From: Gammaproteobacteria bacterium
GTDB lineage: Bacteria > Pseudomonadota > Gammaproteobacteria > Pseudomonadales > Azotimanducaceae
Reading direction: 5' to 3'
Length of the DNA stretch: 64,000 bases
NCBI GenBank assembly: GCA_009841615.1
Contig: VXLL01000029.1
Coordinates: forward strand, 99,356-163,355
Program-made: the position numbers and the translations under genes
Shown here: piece by piece, positions 36,480 to 44,858 of the stretch
Layout: every line of letters starts with the position of its first letter
Numbering within the stretch: the first letter of the stretch is position 1
Notes under the pieces: model-generated
Databases searched by the model: none
What the model was told of the DNA's origin: nothing
Seen by the model: the letters and a program-made list of their open reading frames with translations, nothing else

Positions 36480-37595
36480 ATGAAGAATTCCGATCCTAAA
36501 CTAGGACAGTTTTTTACTCCGTCCCACATCGTAGCAAGAATGCTAGGCTTACGTCGAAATTTCGGTACGATCCTAGAACCTGCCTCGGGTAACGGTGCAT
36601 TTTTAGAATCGTTAGAGCATAGTGCGGTTGCGATTGAATGCGACTCGTCCCTCACCGATGATCCTCGAACGCTTTTCATTGACTACTTTGACTATTCGAC
36701 CGAACATAAATTTGACTCCATAGTGGGAAATCCACCTTATGTTCGGTATCAAGAAATCAAGTCTAAGACGAAGTCGAAGTTACCAATGGAACTCTTCGAT
36801 TGCCGAAGTAATCTCTATCTCTTCTTCATTGCGAAGAGCATCGAACATCTTAGACCAAATGGCGAACTGATCTTTATTACGCCGCGCGACTTTCTAAAAG
36901 CCACCTCTGCTAAGAAATTGAACGAAGTTCTCTATCGCGGAGGGACTATGACTCACTATTTCGAACTAGGAGATACTGCCGTTTTTGAGGATGCGACTCC
37001 TAATTGTGCCATTTGGCGATGGGAGAAGAATAACTTTAAAAGACGGATGGATACTGGTGGCGAATTCCAATGCGTTAATGGTCAAATTTACTTCGGCGAG
37101 TCAGCTCGCACGACGGTCAAAGACTTCTTCGATGTCAAGGTCGGTGCGGTAAGTGGTGCGGATGACGTGTTTAGCGACAAAAAATTCGGTTGTACTGATA
37201 TGGTTTGTTCCACGACAGTAAGAGATGGCAAACTACGTAGCATGATCTACGATCGCTACGACAGGGTGTTAGAACCGCACAAAGATCGACTGTTGAGAAG
37301 AAAAATACGACGATTCGACGAGCGGAATTGGTGGGAGTGGGGAAGGAAATATTGCTCAAGACAAGGGGTACGAATCTATGTCAATTCGAAGACTCGGAAC
37401 AACAAACCGTTCTTCGTCAGTGAGATCGAGGCGTACGACGGTTCGGTATTAGCCTTGTTTCCCAAGTTGGGAGTTGAACCGAATCGAGCAGCGCAAAAAC
37501 TGAACAACACCGATTGGGAAAAACTCGCTTTTGTTTGTGATGGTCGGCTACTATTTTCACAACGCAGCTTAGCGAATGCACCATTTGAAATGTGA
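36480..37595 (+). CDS. Orphan N6-adenine DNA methyltransferase (TaqI/Eco57I-like)
   Basis: 371 residues. It transfers a methyl group from S-adenosylmethionine to adenine in DNA, judged from motif X-like GQFFTPSHIV at 9-18, motif I EPASGNGAF at 33-41 and the catalytic motif IV NPPY at 84-87, with FITPRDFLKA near 136 as the later core. The order X-I-IV indicates the gamma class. A C-terminal part of about 170 residues would be the target recognition region. No restriction endonuclease gene is adjacent, so it is likely an ICE-borne orphan or anti-restriction methylase. It may be slightly short, because the last residues end abruptly (RSLANAPFEM) compared with larger Eco57I-type enzymes. Start as given lacks a good ribosome binding site. 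Confidence 0.82.
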   Translation: MKNSDPKLGQFFTPSHIVARMLGLRRNFGTILEPASGNGAFLESLEHSAVAIECDSSLTDDPRTLFIDYFDYSTEHKFDSIVGNPPYVRYQEIKSKTKSKLPMELFDCRSNLYLFFIAKSIEHLRPNGELIFITPRDFLKATSAKKLNEVLYRGGTMTHYFELGDTAVFEDATPNCAIWRWEKNNFKRRMDTGGEFQCVNGQIYFGESARTTVKDFFDVKVGAVSGADDVFSDKKFGCTDMVCSTTVRDGKLRSMIYDRYDRVLEPHKDRLLRRKIRRFDERNWWEWGRKYCSRQGVRIYVNSKTRNNKPFFVSEIEAYDGSVLALFPKLGVEPNRAAQKLNNTDWEKLAFVCDGRLLFSQRSLANAPFEM

Positions 37596-37639
37596 GAAGA
37601 GGTTAGTAAGACGTTTCAACAGGACTTTCCATTCATGGC

Positions 37640-37939
37640 GTGTTGGGAAAACACGTTGCACAGGGAACTCCTAATCAACACAATCCTGCATTAACTAAAC
37701 CGTACCGCACGGTAACCGCGGACCGATCGTACAGATCCTTGAAAACGAAGTCTCAATTGACGGATCAAACTTTTTCCACCACATCATGTTCAAATCCTTC
37801 GATTTGTAATCCAAAGCAAGTAAGCAAACTGAATGTACGCGGCGAGATTTCCAATTTCAAAGCGTGTCTTTATGATGGAGAATTCTGCGAGTTCATGGAC
37901 TCGGGACGAGATTGCATAGCACTGTTTAGGTTTGATTGA
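37640..37939 (+). CDS. Doubtful small ORF, 99 residues
   Basis: A GTG-started frame 44 bases after the methylase stop. The translation is Ser/Thr/Asn-rich, with four Cys, and has no clear hydrophobic core, domain or family match. No ribosome binding site is seen. It could be a remnant of a methylase-associated gene or a chance frame. It is kept at low confidence because it otherwise fills a 553-base gap before the PilL_N-like gene. Confidence 0.2.
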   Translation: MLGKHVAQGTPNQHNPALTKPYRTVTADRSYRSLKTKSQLTDQTFSTTSCSNPSICNPKQVSKLNVRGEISNFKACLYDGEFCEFMDSGRDCIALFRFD

Positions 37940-38015
37940 AGTCCTAAACTGGTCAACAACACTAACCTTTTAATTCCATTTTGAATTCTCAAATTCAGTA
38001 GTAAAACACCCCCAC

Positions 38016-38044
38016 GCTCGATGTTCCAATGCGGGGCATCGAGC
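38016..38044. promoter_or_regulatory. Inverted repeat upstream of the PilL_N-like gene
   Basis: GCTCGATG (38016-38023) and CATCGAGC (38037-38044) form a perfect eight-base inverted repeat around a 13-base G-rich loop, about 105 bases before the ATG at 38149. No T-run follows, so an operator or RNA structure in the leader of the conjugation genes is more likely than a terminator. Confidence 0.4.
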
Positions 38045-38148
38045 ACCTCTCACGTCAATCACTTCACTCGTCGGTTGGAAAATCACTTCAATACGGCTGT
38101 TTTGTTCAGGATACTTCGCAATTCCTAATTAATTGAAACAGCCCCCTA

Positions 38149-38583
38149 ATGAAGTTTATTAAATATTTGCTCGCGGTTGTGTTAGTCGCAACAGGCATCC
38201 TAGCCGTGTCGGCCGTCGACGAGGTTCAGGTCGGTCGCTACTCCACGATGAAAACGTTACCGACCGAGGCACAACAGAACATTTTTGCGACCGTGACAAA
38301 CGTCAATTTCGATTCATCCATTACAACAGTCGGGCAAGCCATGCGGTACTTATTAGAAGATCAGGGCATCCGATTGGCAGTACCGAGATCCCGTGAGAAT
38401 CAAGTACATATCTTGATTGCGTTGCCTTTGCCTCAAATTCATCGGCAACTTGGACCGATCAGTCTTCGACACGCGTTGGAAACGCTAGCTGGCCCAGTGT
38501 GGCTTTTGGTGCAAGATCCAATTCATCGCATGGTGAGTTTTGAACTGTGTATCGAAGAAGCGGAGGAGGGAACTGACGAGTGA
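38149..38583 (+). CDS. ICE PilL_N-domain protein (TIGR03748-like)
   Basis: 144 residues. Signal peptide MKFIKYLLAVVLVATG... with likely cleavage after VSA near residue 24. The mature domain matches the PilL N-terminal domain of PFGI-1-class ICEs: TEAQQNIFATVTNVNF, TVGQAMRYLLEDQGIRL, ALPLPQIHRQLGPISLRHAL and ETLAGPVWLLVQDP. In ICEs these proteins belong to the mating-pair/type IV secretion region and are thought to act in the periplasm or outer membrane. It opens a tight run of three genes: its TGA overlaps the GTG of the next ORF (GTGA). Compared with full PilL it is the N-domain only, which is common in this ICE class. Confidence 0.85.
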   Translation: MKFIKYLLAVVLVATGILAVSAVDEVQVGRYSTMKTLPTEAQQNIFATVTNVNFDSSITTVGQAMRYLLEDQGIRLAVPRSRENQVHILIALPLPQIHRQLGPISLRHALETLAGPVWLLVQDPIHRMVSFELCIEEAEEGTDE

Positions 38584-38918
38584 TTGAACCGATACTCGGC
38601 ATACTTTTGATTTTTATGTTCGCTCCGAGTAATGAAGTAGAGAATGATTTGGTTGTTGAATCGAATCTCTCCCCAGAACCTGTTGAACTCGAAGCGTCAC
38701 AGGATGAGCAATCTGAAGAAGATTGTCGATATAAGGATGAGTCAATCCCCCACAGAGACCTAAGCGATTATGTGATTGTTGAGGAAATCTCAGTCAATAT
38801 GAACGAAGAAATGGATGTTGCACAATCCGATGCAACTGAACAACCGGACTCCGAGCAATTTGAAGATGTTCACAATGAACCAGAAAGAGCTGAACCACAT
38901 GGAGAAGAGAAAGAGTAG
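38580..38918 (+). CDS. Small acidic membrane-anchored protein of the ICE conjugation operon
   Basis: 112 residues. The GTG overlaps the stop of the PilL_N gene, and its TAG overlaps the next GTG, so all three genes are translationally coupled. Residues 2-16 (IEPILGILLIFMFAP) form a short hydrophobic anchor; the rest is extremely acidic (many Glu, Asp and Ser), disordered-looking, and has a single Cys. Position between PilL_N and TIGR03759 corresponds to a poorly conserved small gene in related ICEs. I cannot name a family. A role in mating-pair assembly is inferred from position only. Confidence 0.65.
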   Translation: MIEPILGILLIFMFAPSNEVENDLVVESNLSPEPVELEASQDEQSEEDCRYKDESIPHRDLSDYVIVEEISVNMNEEMDVAQSDATEQPDSEQFEDVHNEPERAEPHGEEKE

Positions 38919-39673
38919 TGCAAAAGGCTTTCATCTTCTCTGTTTGCTTGTTATGTTTGAATACTGTCGCGGTTGAACGAGAGTCGACAACTACGATCGA
39001 TATTTCAAGTCAATTGTTAGAAGTATCCAATACAAACGTATCTCTTCTGGACCAATGGCAACTTTCCGAACAAGAATGGAGTAGGTACGAGGAACTCATG
39101 CAAGGTATTCGAGGGCGATTGAGTCAATCAAACATTTCTCCTATCGAAGTATTGGGGATTCATGCCCGTTCGGAGACTGAGCGCACACACTATGCGCGAA
39201 TCTGGGCGCGCATGATGCGTGAGGACGCGATAAGAGTATTACAGTTTCAGCGAGCATACGATATCGAAACAAGGGCATTAAACCAAGATGAACCATTGAT
39301 TGATATCAGTCTTCTTCCGGAACCTACAAAGGGAAAAGAAACGATACTGACCGAATCTGATAGAGTATTGGTGTTTTTAAGCTTCGACTGCATATTGTGC
39401 GACATTGTGTTTGACGAAGTCTATAGCCGGATCTCCAAATTCAATGGCATTGATCTTTATTTCGTCGACACGGACACCAAAGACAGTGAACGAATTCAAG
39501 ATTGGGCTAAATCACGAGCCATTGACATTCAACACGTTCAATCTGGACAAGTTACGATTAACTATGACAATGGTCTTTTGGAATCAATCGACCCAGATGT
39601 ACAGTCTGTGCCGACTCTAAAGCTGCGGCACGATGATGAGATTAAACCTCTAAGGCTTGATCAACTACCTTGA
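38918..39673 (+). CDS. ICE protein TIGR03759 with C-terminal thioredoxin-like domain
   Basis: 251 residues, GTG start overlapping the previous TAG. A signal peptide (about 1-18) precedes the family core: QWQLSEQEWSRYEELMQG, SPIEVLGIHARSETERTHYA and FQRAYDIETRA. The C-terminal part (about 150-251) looks like a thioredoxin fold with FLSFDCILCDIVF (Cys158 and Cys161, a C-x-x-C motif), then IDLYFVDTDT, an RAIDIQHVQSGQVTINYD segment as in the family, and VPTLKLR, where the Pro after Val is the expected cis-proline. Family members in the conjugation region of PFGI-1-class ICEs are periplasmic; a disulfide role is inferred. It is the third gene of the coupled set. Confidence 0.87.
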   Translation: MQKAFIFSVCLLCLNTVAVERESTTTIDISSQLLEVSNTNVSLLDQWQLSEQEWSRYEELMQGIRGRLSQSNISPIEVLGIHARSETERTHYARIWARMMREDAIRVLQFQRAYDIETRALNQDEPLIDISLLPEPTKGKETILTESDRVLVFLSFDCILCDIVFDEVYSRISKFNGIDLYFVDTDTKDSERIQDWAKSRAIDIQHVQSGQVTINYDNGLLESIDPDVQSVPTLKLRHDDEIKPLRLDQLP

Positions 39674-39759
39674 GCAACGTGGCTCAGAATGGTCTTGACA
39701 TATTTAAGATCAATTTGTTTTATTGAAGCGGATTAAATTTATGCATTGTGCTTAAATAG

Positions 39760-41787
39760 ATGAAATTTCCAGTAGAAGCACTCTTACGTGCTCCTGTAGA
39801 ACTCTGGTCAGCGTTAGTTTGCTTGACAATGAGTTTCGCGCTTTTGTTTTTGGGTGGCGAATTGCTTCTACCGAGATCTATCTCTTATATCGCTGCGGTC
39901 GCGATTGCGAGTCTTGGGTGCTATCGACTCGTTGGTGCTCTGTACGTGATTATCTATCAGACTTGTCTATCCAATTCCAAACCTTGGTCGCTACCGTTCG
40001 CGCAAATCCCAAAGCAAAAGGGGTTTCTTTATTTGGGTAGAGGTTTTCGCTGGACTTATAGACATACACAACGTCTAAAAGATACCGAGCTCCCAGAGGC
40101 ACAAAGGTATATCGAAACGAAGTGGACAAGATTGCTAGGAAATCTGCATAGAGTTTCCGAAAAACAGGGCTTGACAAACCCAGAACGAACTCTTTCTATG
40201 AGTGGGAACCTAAAACTACACGGAGTCGAACTTCGAAAACAAAAGGTATGGTTAAACTCTCAAGATCGAGTTGGGCATACGCTTGTAGTCGGTACGACCA
40301 GGGTTGGTAAAACTCGCTTAGCTGAACTGTTAATCGCGCAAGACATTCAGATGGGAGAGGTGGTTTTTGTCTTTGACCCGAAGGGAGATATCGAACTCTT
40401 CCAGAGAGTTTGTACCGAGGCACTTCGTGCTGGACGACAAGATCAGTTACATGTCTTTCATCTTGGATATCCCGAGGTATCGTGTCGATATAACGCTATA
40501 GGAAGATTCTCTCGTATCACTGAAGTTGCAACTCGTATTGCCAATCAGTTGCCGGGCGGCGGTAGCTCCTCAGCGTTCAAGGAATTTGCATGGCGTTTTG
40601 TGAATATCATCGCACGAGCATTGCACGAACTACGACAAGTGCCCGACTATCGCAAGATTCGGCAGTACATCAATGACATTGAACCTTTGTTTGTCGAATA
40701 CACACAAAGTCTGCTGAGTCGAACTCAACCTGCTGGTTGGGCAGTTGAAATCAAAAATATTGCTCGTTCATTGAAAGATCGCGATTTAACGAGTGCTTTG
40801 AAGGGTAGGGATCCAACTGCTGTTGCACTTTACAAATACGTGCAAAAGAAAAACATCGACGACCCAGTCCTTGAAGGATTGGTTTCGGCCTTTAAATACG
40901 ATCGAACCTATTTTGACAAGATTGTGAGTTCGGTAGGACCTTTGATGGAAAAACTCACTACGGGTACGGTTGCTGATCTCATAGCCCCTACGAATTCAGG
41001 TGATCCTCGTCCGATTTTCAGTTGGTTGGAAGTAATTCGCAATAAAGGTATCGTTTATGTCGGTTTGGATGCGTTGTCTGATACCACTGTAGCAGCTGCC
41101 GTCGGCAATTCAATGTTCGCAGATCTTGTATCGATAGCCGGATACCTTTACAAGTATGGCATTAATGGGGAGAAAGAGACCTATGTCGAACCACCAAGAG
41201 TCTGCATTCATGCTGATGAGTTCAATGAACTCATCGGTGATGAATTTATTCCATTGCTCAACAAAGCAGGTGGTGCAGGGTATCAGGTGACTGCCTACAC
41301 CCAAACGATTTCGGATTTAGAGGCTAGAGTAGGGAGTAAGGCAAAGACTGGCCAAATCTTGGGAAATTTCAACAGTCTGGTCATGCTCCGAGTTAAAGAA
41401 CTTGCGACTGCTGAATTTCTCACAAAACAACTCCCTCAAATCCAAATTCGAGGTCTGAAAACGACATCGAGCGCTTCGGACACAGATACCAATGGGCTTA
41501 GCATAGGATTTAGATCTCGAACCGATGATCAACTCACGGTGTCAGATACTCCTCTTTTAACTGCTGCAAATTTAATGGGGTTGCCGAGAGGTCATGCTTT
41601 TGCCATTCTCGACGGTAATAACCTGTGGAAGATTCGTTTTCCCATGCCCGAGAAGAACGATTCATTCGCGCCAAGTACCATTGAAGGAGTGTTCGAAGTG
41701 ATGCACGCAAGCTACAAACATAGACACCAAAATCCGGTCGCACAAACACAACCGATTGAGAAAAAATCAACAAAAACTGATCCGTAA
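39760..41787 (+). CDS. traD: Type IV conjugative coupling protein TraD (ICE type, TIGR03743-like)
   Basis: 675 residues. The coupling ATPase that brings the relaxase-DNA complex to the type IV channel at the inner membrane. Two membrane helices lie at about 13-32 and 37-65. Walker A is GTTRVGKT at 178-185; Walker B is VCIHADEF with Asp486-Glu487; a later TAYTQTISDLEARVG is the typical post-Walker B segment. The end is a Gln/Lys-rich tail. Length fits the SXT/PFGI-type TraD. No lytic transglycosylase or TIGR03750/03746-type genes precede it, although these often stand between TIGR03759 and TraD in related ICEs, so the operon is reduced. It starts 86 bases after TIGR03759 and is followed 15 bases later by the TIGR03747 gene. 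Confidence 0.92.
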   Translation: MKFPVEALLRAPVELWSALVCLTMSFALLFLGGELLLPRSISYIAAVAIASLGCYRLVGALYVIIYQTCLSNSKPWSLPFAQIPKQKGFLYLGRGFRWTYRHTQRLKDTELPEAQRYIETKWTRLLGNLHRVSEKQGLTNPERTLSMSGNLKLHGVELRKQKVWLNSQDRVGHTLVVGTTRVGKTRLAELLIAQDIQMGEVVFVFDPKGDIELFQRVCTEALRAGRQDQLHVFHLGYPEVSCRYNAIGRFSRITEVATRIANQLPGGGSSSAFKEFAWRFVNIIARALHELRQVPDYRKIRQYINDIEPLFVEYTQSLLSRTQPAGWAVEIKNIARSLKDRDLTSALKGRDPTAVALYKYVQKKNIDDPVLEGLVSAFKYDRTYFDKIVSSVGPLMEKLTTGTVADLIAPTNSGDPRPIFSWLEVIRNKGIVYVGLDALSDTTVAAAVGNSMFADLVSIAGYLYKYGINGEKETYVEPPRVCIHADEFNELIGDEFIPLLNKAGGAGYQVTAYTQTISDLEARVGSKAKTGQILGNFNSLVMLRVKELATAEFLTKQLPQIQIRGLKTTSSASDTDTNGLSIGFRSRTDDQLTVSDTPLLTAANLMGLPRGHAFAILDGNNLWKIRFPMPEKNDSFAPSTIEGVFEVMHASYKHRHQNPVAQTQPIEKKSTKTDP

Positions 41788-41802
41788 TCTCGCCGTAAGA
41801 CC

Positions 41803-42516
41803 GTGCAAGACAGCAATCGCAAAGTCAATCCGTTTCTGAGCGCTTTGGGAAATGTCTTAAGAACGATTTCCTTTGTAATTGGTACGTTCATTCTCGCAAC
41901 TATCTTGGAATGGTGTGGAATGCATTCTTGGTGGAAGAACGCAAGTGAAACTCATTTGTCTGAACGCACTCAACTTGAAATCCAACAAATTGAAAGCTCT
42001 GTCGGTACAAGTTTCGACGGACACTGGTTTCGACGTGCTTCTGCGTACTTCTCAACGTTGAGCGATCGTCTCCTCGCACCTATCGAACAACATCTTGAAG
42101 CTCAACAGCAACAATTAATAGCGACTCCACGATCTACGTCCGCAGTTGTTAACGCTACTTCACAGGTCCGACAATCAATCAACCGACATCTCATGGTAGC
42201 CATTGAAGTCTTTCGTGCATGGTTGTTTCGTTTGCTTACTTTTATGTTTGGGGTCGTATCGATGTCACCACTGTTGCTTGTGGGGTTCGTCGATGGTTTG
42301 GTAAGGAGAGAAATACGCCGATGGGGAGGGGGTCGTGAATGTGCTTGGATTTATACCGTTGCGAGCAAGTCTTTATTCCCTACGCTAGGGTTATTCTTAG
42401 CAATATATGCACTATGGCCGTGGAGCTTTTCTTTTGTATGGATAAATAGTCTAATGGGAATATGTTGGGGAGGTGCGCTGACCCTCGCAATCGCAAAGTT
42501 TAAAAAATACTTGTAA
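41803..42516 (+). CDS. ICE membrane protein, TIGR03747 family (DUF4400)
   Basis: 237 residues with a GTG start 15 bases after traD. The family pattern is present: an N-terminal helix (VIGTFILATILEWCGMHSWW, about 22-41), a periplasmic helical part (HLSERTQLEIQQIESSVG), then membrane helices near 140-165 (LFRLLTFMFGVVSMSPLLLV) and 195-230. The motif DGLVRREIRRWGGGRE lies in the inner loop, as in the family. It sits directly after TraD in ICEHin1056-type elements and is thought to assist coupling-protein function; the exact role is unknown. It is the last plus-strand ICE gene here; downstream conjugation genes that normally follow are absent and solenoid member 14 converges on it. Confidence 0.9.
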   Translation: MQDSNRKVNPFLSALGNVLRTISFVIGTFILATILEWCGMHSWWKNASETHLSERTQLEIQQIESSVGTSFDGHWFRRASAYFSTLSDRLLAPIEQHLEAQQQQLIATPRSTSAVVNATSQVRQSINRHLMVAIEVFRAWLFRLLTFMFGVVSMSPLLLVGFVDGLVRREIRRWGGGRECAWIYTVASKSLFPTLGLFLAIYALWPWSFSFVWINSLMGICWGGALTLAIAKFKKYL

Positions 42517-42608
42517 GGTCGGCAGAAAAGCAGATTCGGTAAGTGACTCGGCGTACTATTGCAGACATCGGTCAGATCGAACTGCAAATTTATGACTAAA
42601 GACCGAAT

Positions 42609-42647
42609 GCCCTAAAGGGCTCTTAAACCCACGACTGCCAGGGTTTA
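42609..42647. terminator. Paired hairpins between TIGR03747 and solenoid member 14
   Basis: Two small inverted repeats lie between convergent genes: GCCC-TAAA-GGGC (42609-42620) and TAAACCC / GGGTTTA (42624-42630 and 42641-42647). Each could stop transcription from either side, although T-runs are short. Confidence 0.45.
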
Positions 42648-42684
42648 TTTGAAGAACAAGGTGATGACGGTCAATCCGTGAATG

Positions 42685-44598
42685 TTAGTAACCCAGGTAA
42701 GAGTCCGGAACGTTAATTCCTTCCTCTTCGACTTTTAATAACAAATCACGGTCTTCATCAGTCAGGTATTTTTTGAGACGATCAATCTGGTCGTCATCAA
42801 ATACTTTGGATCTTCGATTATTAGCGATTTGCGAGGTGGCAATTCTTGAGCGTGCCATCTCTGAGGGTAATTTGTCGAGTCTCACAAATATTGACTCAGG
42901 CTCATCCATAACGTTTACGTTAGAACCTATGCTGGTATAGTAGCGTATTTGATCTTCCCCGGAAAACTCTTCTCCGTTCGCGATCGCCTCCTCTAGCCGG
43001 TCAATTCGTATCAGCGAATTTCCAACATCTTTATACGCAGCTAGTTTGGTCGGTCCCTCTCGAACTAATGGAAGTAGTTTAAGAGCTTCTTCGAGGTCTC
43101 GGAACGTAAGCATGTCGATCACGGTCGCTTCTAGCCCGATTTCTTCATTGCCATCGACACCTAAGGGTTGATCACGGGCCAGTTCAAAGGCAGTCTGAAA
43201 ATCCTTGTTGGTCATTTCTGATATGATGATGTCTACCAATGTTGGTCTCTGGGATTCTGTAGAAGGGTCAGATAGGACCCAGTTTAGTGCAGCAACTCCG
43301 TCCGTCCGTCCCCAGTAGTTCGCTATCGTGCGCGCGGCAATTTTTTTTGAACTGCTGTTCTCGATTTCGTCATACATTGCACGCGCTGCTTCTGGCGACT
43401 CTTTAATTAAATCAAAAATGAGTGTTGCACGCGCGACATCTTGCACGTCGTTTGGAAATGTACCCAACGAGTCCATCAGATGTTGGGCATCATTGCTGAC
43501 CCAAGCACTAAAGAGCGTTTGCATCAGTTCTTCTCGTTCACTAGGGGGCTCCAAAGTTGATATACGTTCCCAAGCGGCGACTGGATCTCTCTCAGCCCAC
43601 GAGTATAAGACTGAAGAAGCCGGATTCGAGAATCCAACATTCGGTAGAGTCATCGCATATTCGAACGTTGATTTAGCATCCTTTAGCTCAGCAACACGCA
43701 ATAATAGATACGTTATTTGATCTCGCAATCCTTGATCCTCGATCACCTCGGTTATTCTCGGGATGGCATTTACCCCAATTTGATTGATCCAAGCCTCAGC
43801 AATATTCGTAATACGCCTTAAATTTTCGTACGTCAACCGGGTTGGATCCCTAGCGAGTTCATTCCAAGATTGTTCAGGATGTCTCGCGTCTTCAATAAAT
43901 AGATTTTTTTCTGCAAGGTCAGCAATATATTGTTCGTTTTTAAATTGTTCAGCGAGTGTTTTCAGTTCATCTATGGGGAGCACTGAGCTTTGTGCGTCCA
44001 ATACTCCATCAGTGGCAGTCATCCGCAAGTCGGAGTCTGAAAAACCATTTACAAAGTTAGTAGCTCCTTCTAAATTCACTGAAGCCCATTCACTGGCGAT
44101 ACCATACGCAAGTTTCCTTTGTGTGTCTTCACTCAAGCCCCAAAAAATTGAGTGTACGTTTTCCTCATTGAAATGAACAAGCTTAGACATTAGAATCAAA
44201 AGTGCGTCGGTTCTCCAATTTTGAGTCGTAGCGTCGAATTCAAAGTCAACGATTTCGTCAATGAGGAACACGAGACGATCTTCATCTAGTCGATTCGCTA
44301 GTTCATATAGAGTAGAAAGACGCAAAAATCTGCTCGGGTGTTTGTCCAACAAATCCGAAAATGTTCGGATGGTCGTTGAGTCTGGTGTGCTCTTTGCCGA
44401 CTTACTGTTTAGATCGGAATCACTGGATGATTCTGATGAAGGTAGTGGACTGCTCGCGTTAGGGTCTAAGGGATTTTCCGATTTCTTTCCCGGCATAACA
44501 AAATAAACTGTTAGGAGTATTACAGCGGCAAGGGTAGCCCCCACAACTAAAGACAAAACATCTGGGAATTTTTTGACTGGGTGATTTGAAGCATTCAT
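42685..44598 (-). CDS. Diverged member 14 of the W-A-x-x-D-P solenoid family
   Basis: 637 residues, the longest intact family member. The anchor is at about 14-35 (VLSLVVGATLAAVILLTVYF), then a Ser/Asp-rich linker longer than in any sibling. Repeats are recognisable as SWAERDPVAAWERI, AWVSNDAQHLMDSL, NYWGRTDGVAALNW and TNKDFQTAFELA, followed by LREGPTKLAAY-like loops and the tail VFDDDQIDRLKKYL. The body keeps the family order but the SHREIAQ block is lost. It stands alone on the minus strand and converges on the TIGR03747 gene across 168 bases with two hairpins. Function unknown. Confidence 0.82.
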   Translation of the reverse strand: MNASNHPVKKFPDVLSLVVGATLAAVILLTVYFVMPGKKSENPLDPNASSPLPSSESSSDSDLNSKSAKSTPDSTTIRTFSDLLDKHPSRFLRLSTLYELANRLDEDRLVFLIDEIVDFEFDATTQNWRTDALLILMSKLVHFNEENVHSIFWGLSEDTQRKLAYGIASEWASVNLEGATNFVNGFSDSDLRMTATDGVLDAQSSVLPIDELKTLAEQFKNEQYIADLAEKNLFIEDARHPEQSWNELARDPTRLTYENLRRITNIAEAWINQIGVNAIPRITEVIEDQGLRDQITYLLLRVAELKDAKSTFEYAMTLPNVGFSNPASSVLYSWAERDPVAAWERISTLEPPSEREELMQTLFSAWVSNDAQHLMDSLGTFPNDVQDVARATLIFDLIKESPEAARAMYDEIENSSSKKIAARTIANYWGRTDGVAALNWVLSDPSTESQRPTLVDIIISEMTNKDFQTAFELARDQPLGVDGNEEIGLEATVIDMLTFRDLEEALKLLPLVREGPTKLAAYKDVGNSLIRIDRLEEAIANGEEFSGEDQIRYYTSIGSNVNVMDEPESIFVRLDKLPSEMARSRIATSQIANNRRSKVFDDDQIDRLKKYLTDEDRDLLLKVEEEGINVPDSYLGY

Positions 44599-44708
44599 GG
44601 CAATATAGAGTTGAGTGAGTGTGCTAGAACATGTACTTACAAGTTTGTTCAGAATGTCATTCTTTCTGACCCCGCAGTTTCAAATTTACTGGAAAGAAAT
44701 TGTTCGTG

Positions 44709-44858
44709 CTAAAAGTTTACCGCGAGAATTTCATCCCTGTCTAATTCTACGATCTCGTTCCACTTGCTAGTACCCGGTCGTTGTGAGAACATAGCATGCG
44801 CTGAAGAAAAATATTGGATGCCATCTTTGAGCTCGAACGGTTTCTGTGCCTCAGTCAT
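44709..44858 (-). CDS. 49-residue ORF coupled to the AbiEii-like gene
   Basis: The ATG at 44856-44858 overlaps the TGA of the AbiEii-like gene (ATGA), and the frame runs to a TAG at 44709-44711. The translation is MTEAQKPFELKDGIQYFSSA, then a mid part with HAMFSQRPGTSKWNEIVEL and a short acidic end (DRDEILAVNF). There is no membrane segment. The four-base overlap is typical of translational coupling and argues that it is real despite its size. I do not recognise it; a small regulator or partner of the nucleotidyltransferase is possible. Confidence 0.6.
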   Translation of the reverse strand: MTEAQKPFELKDGIQYFSSAHAMFSQRPGTSKWNEIVELDRDEILAVNF

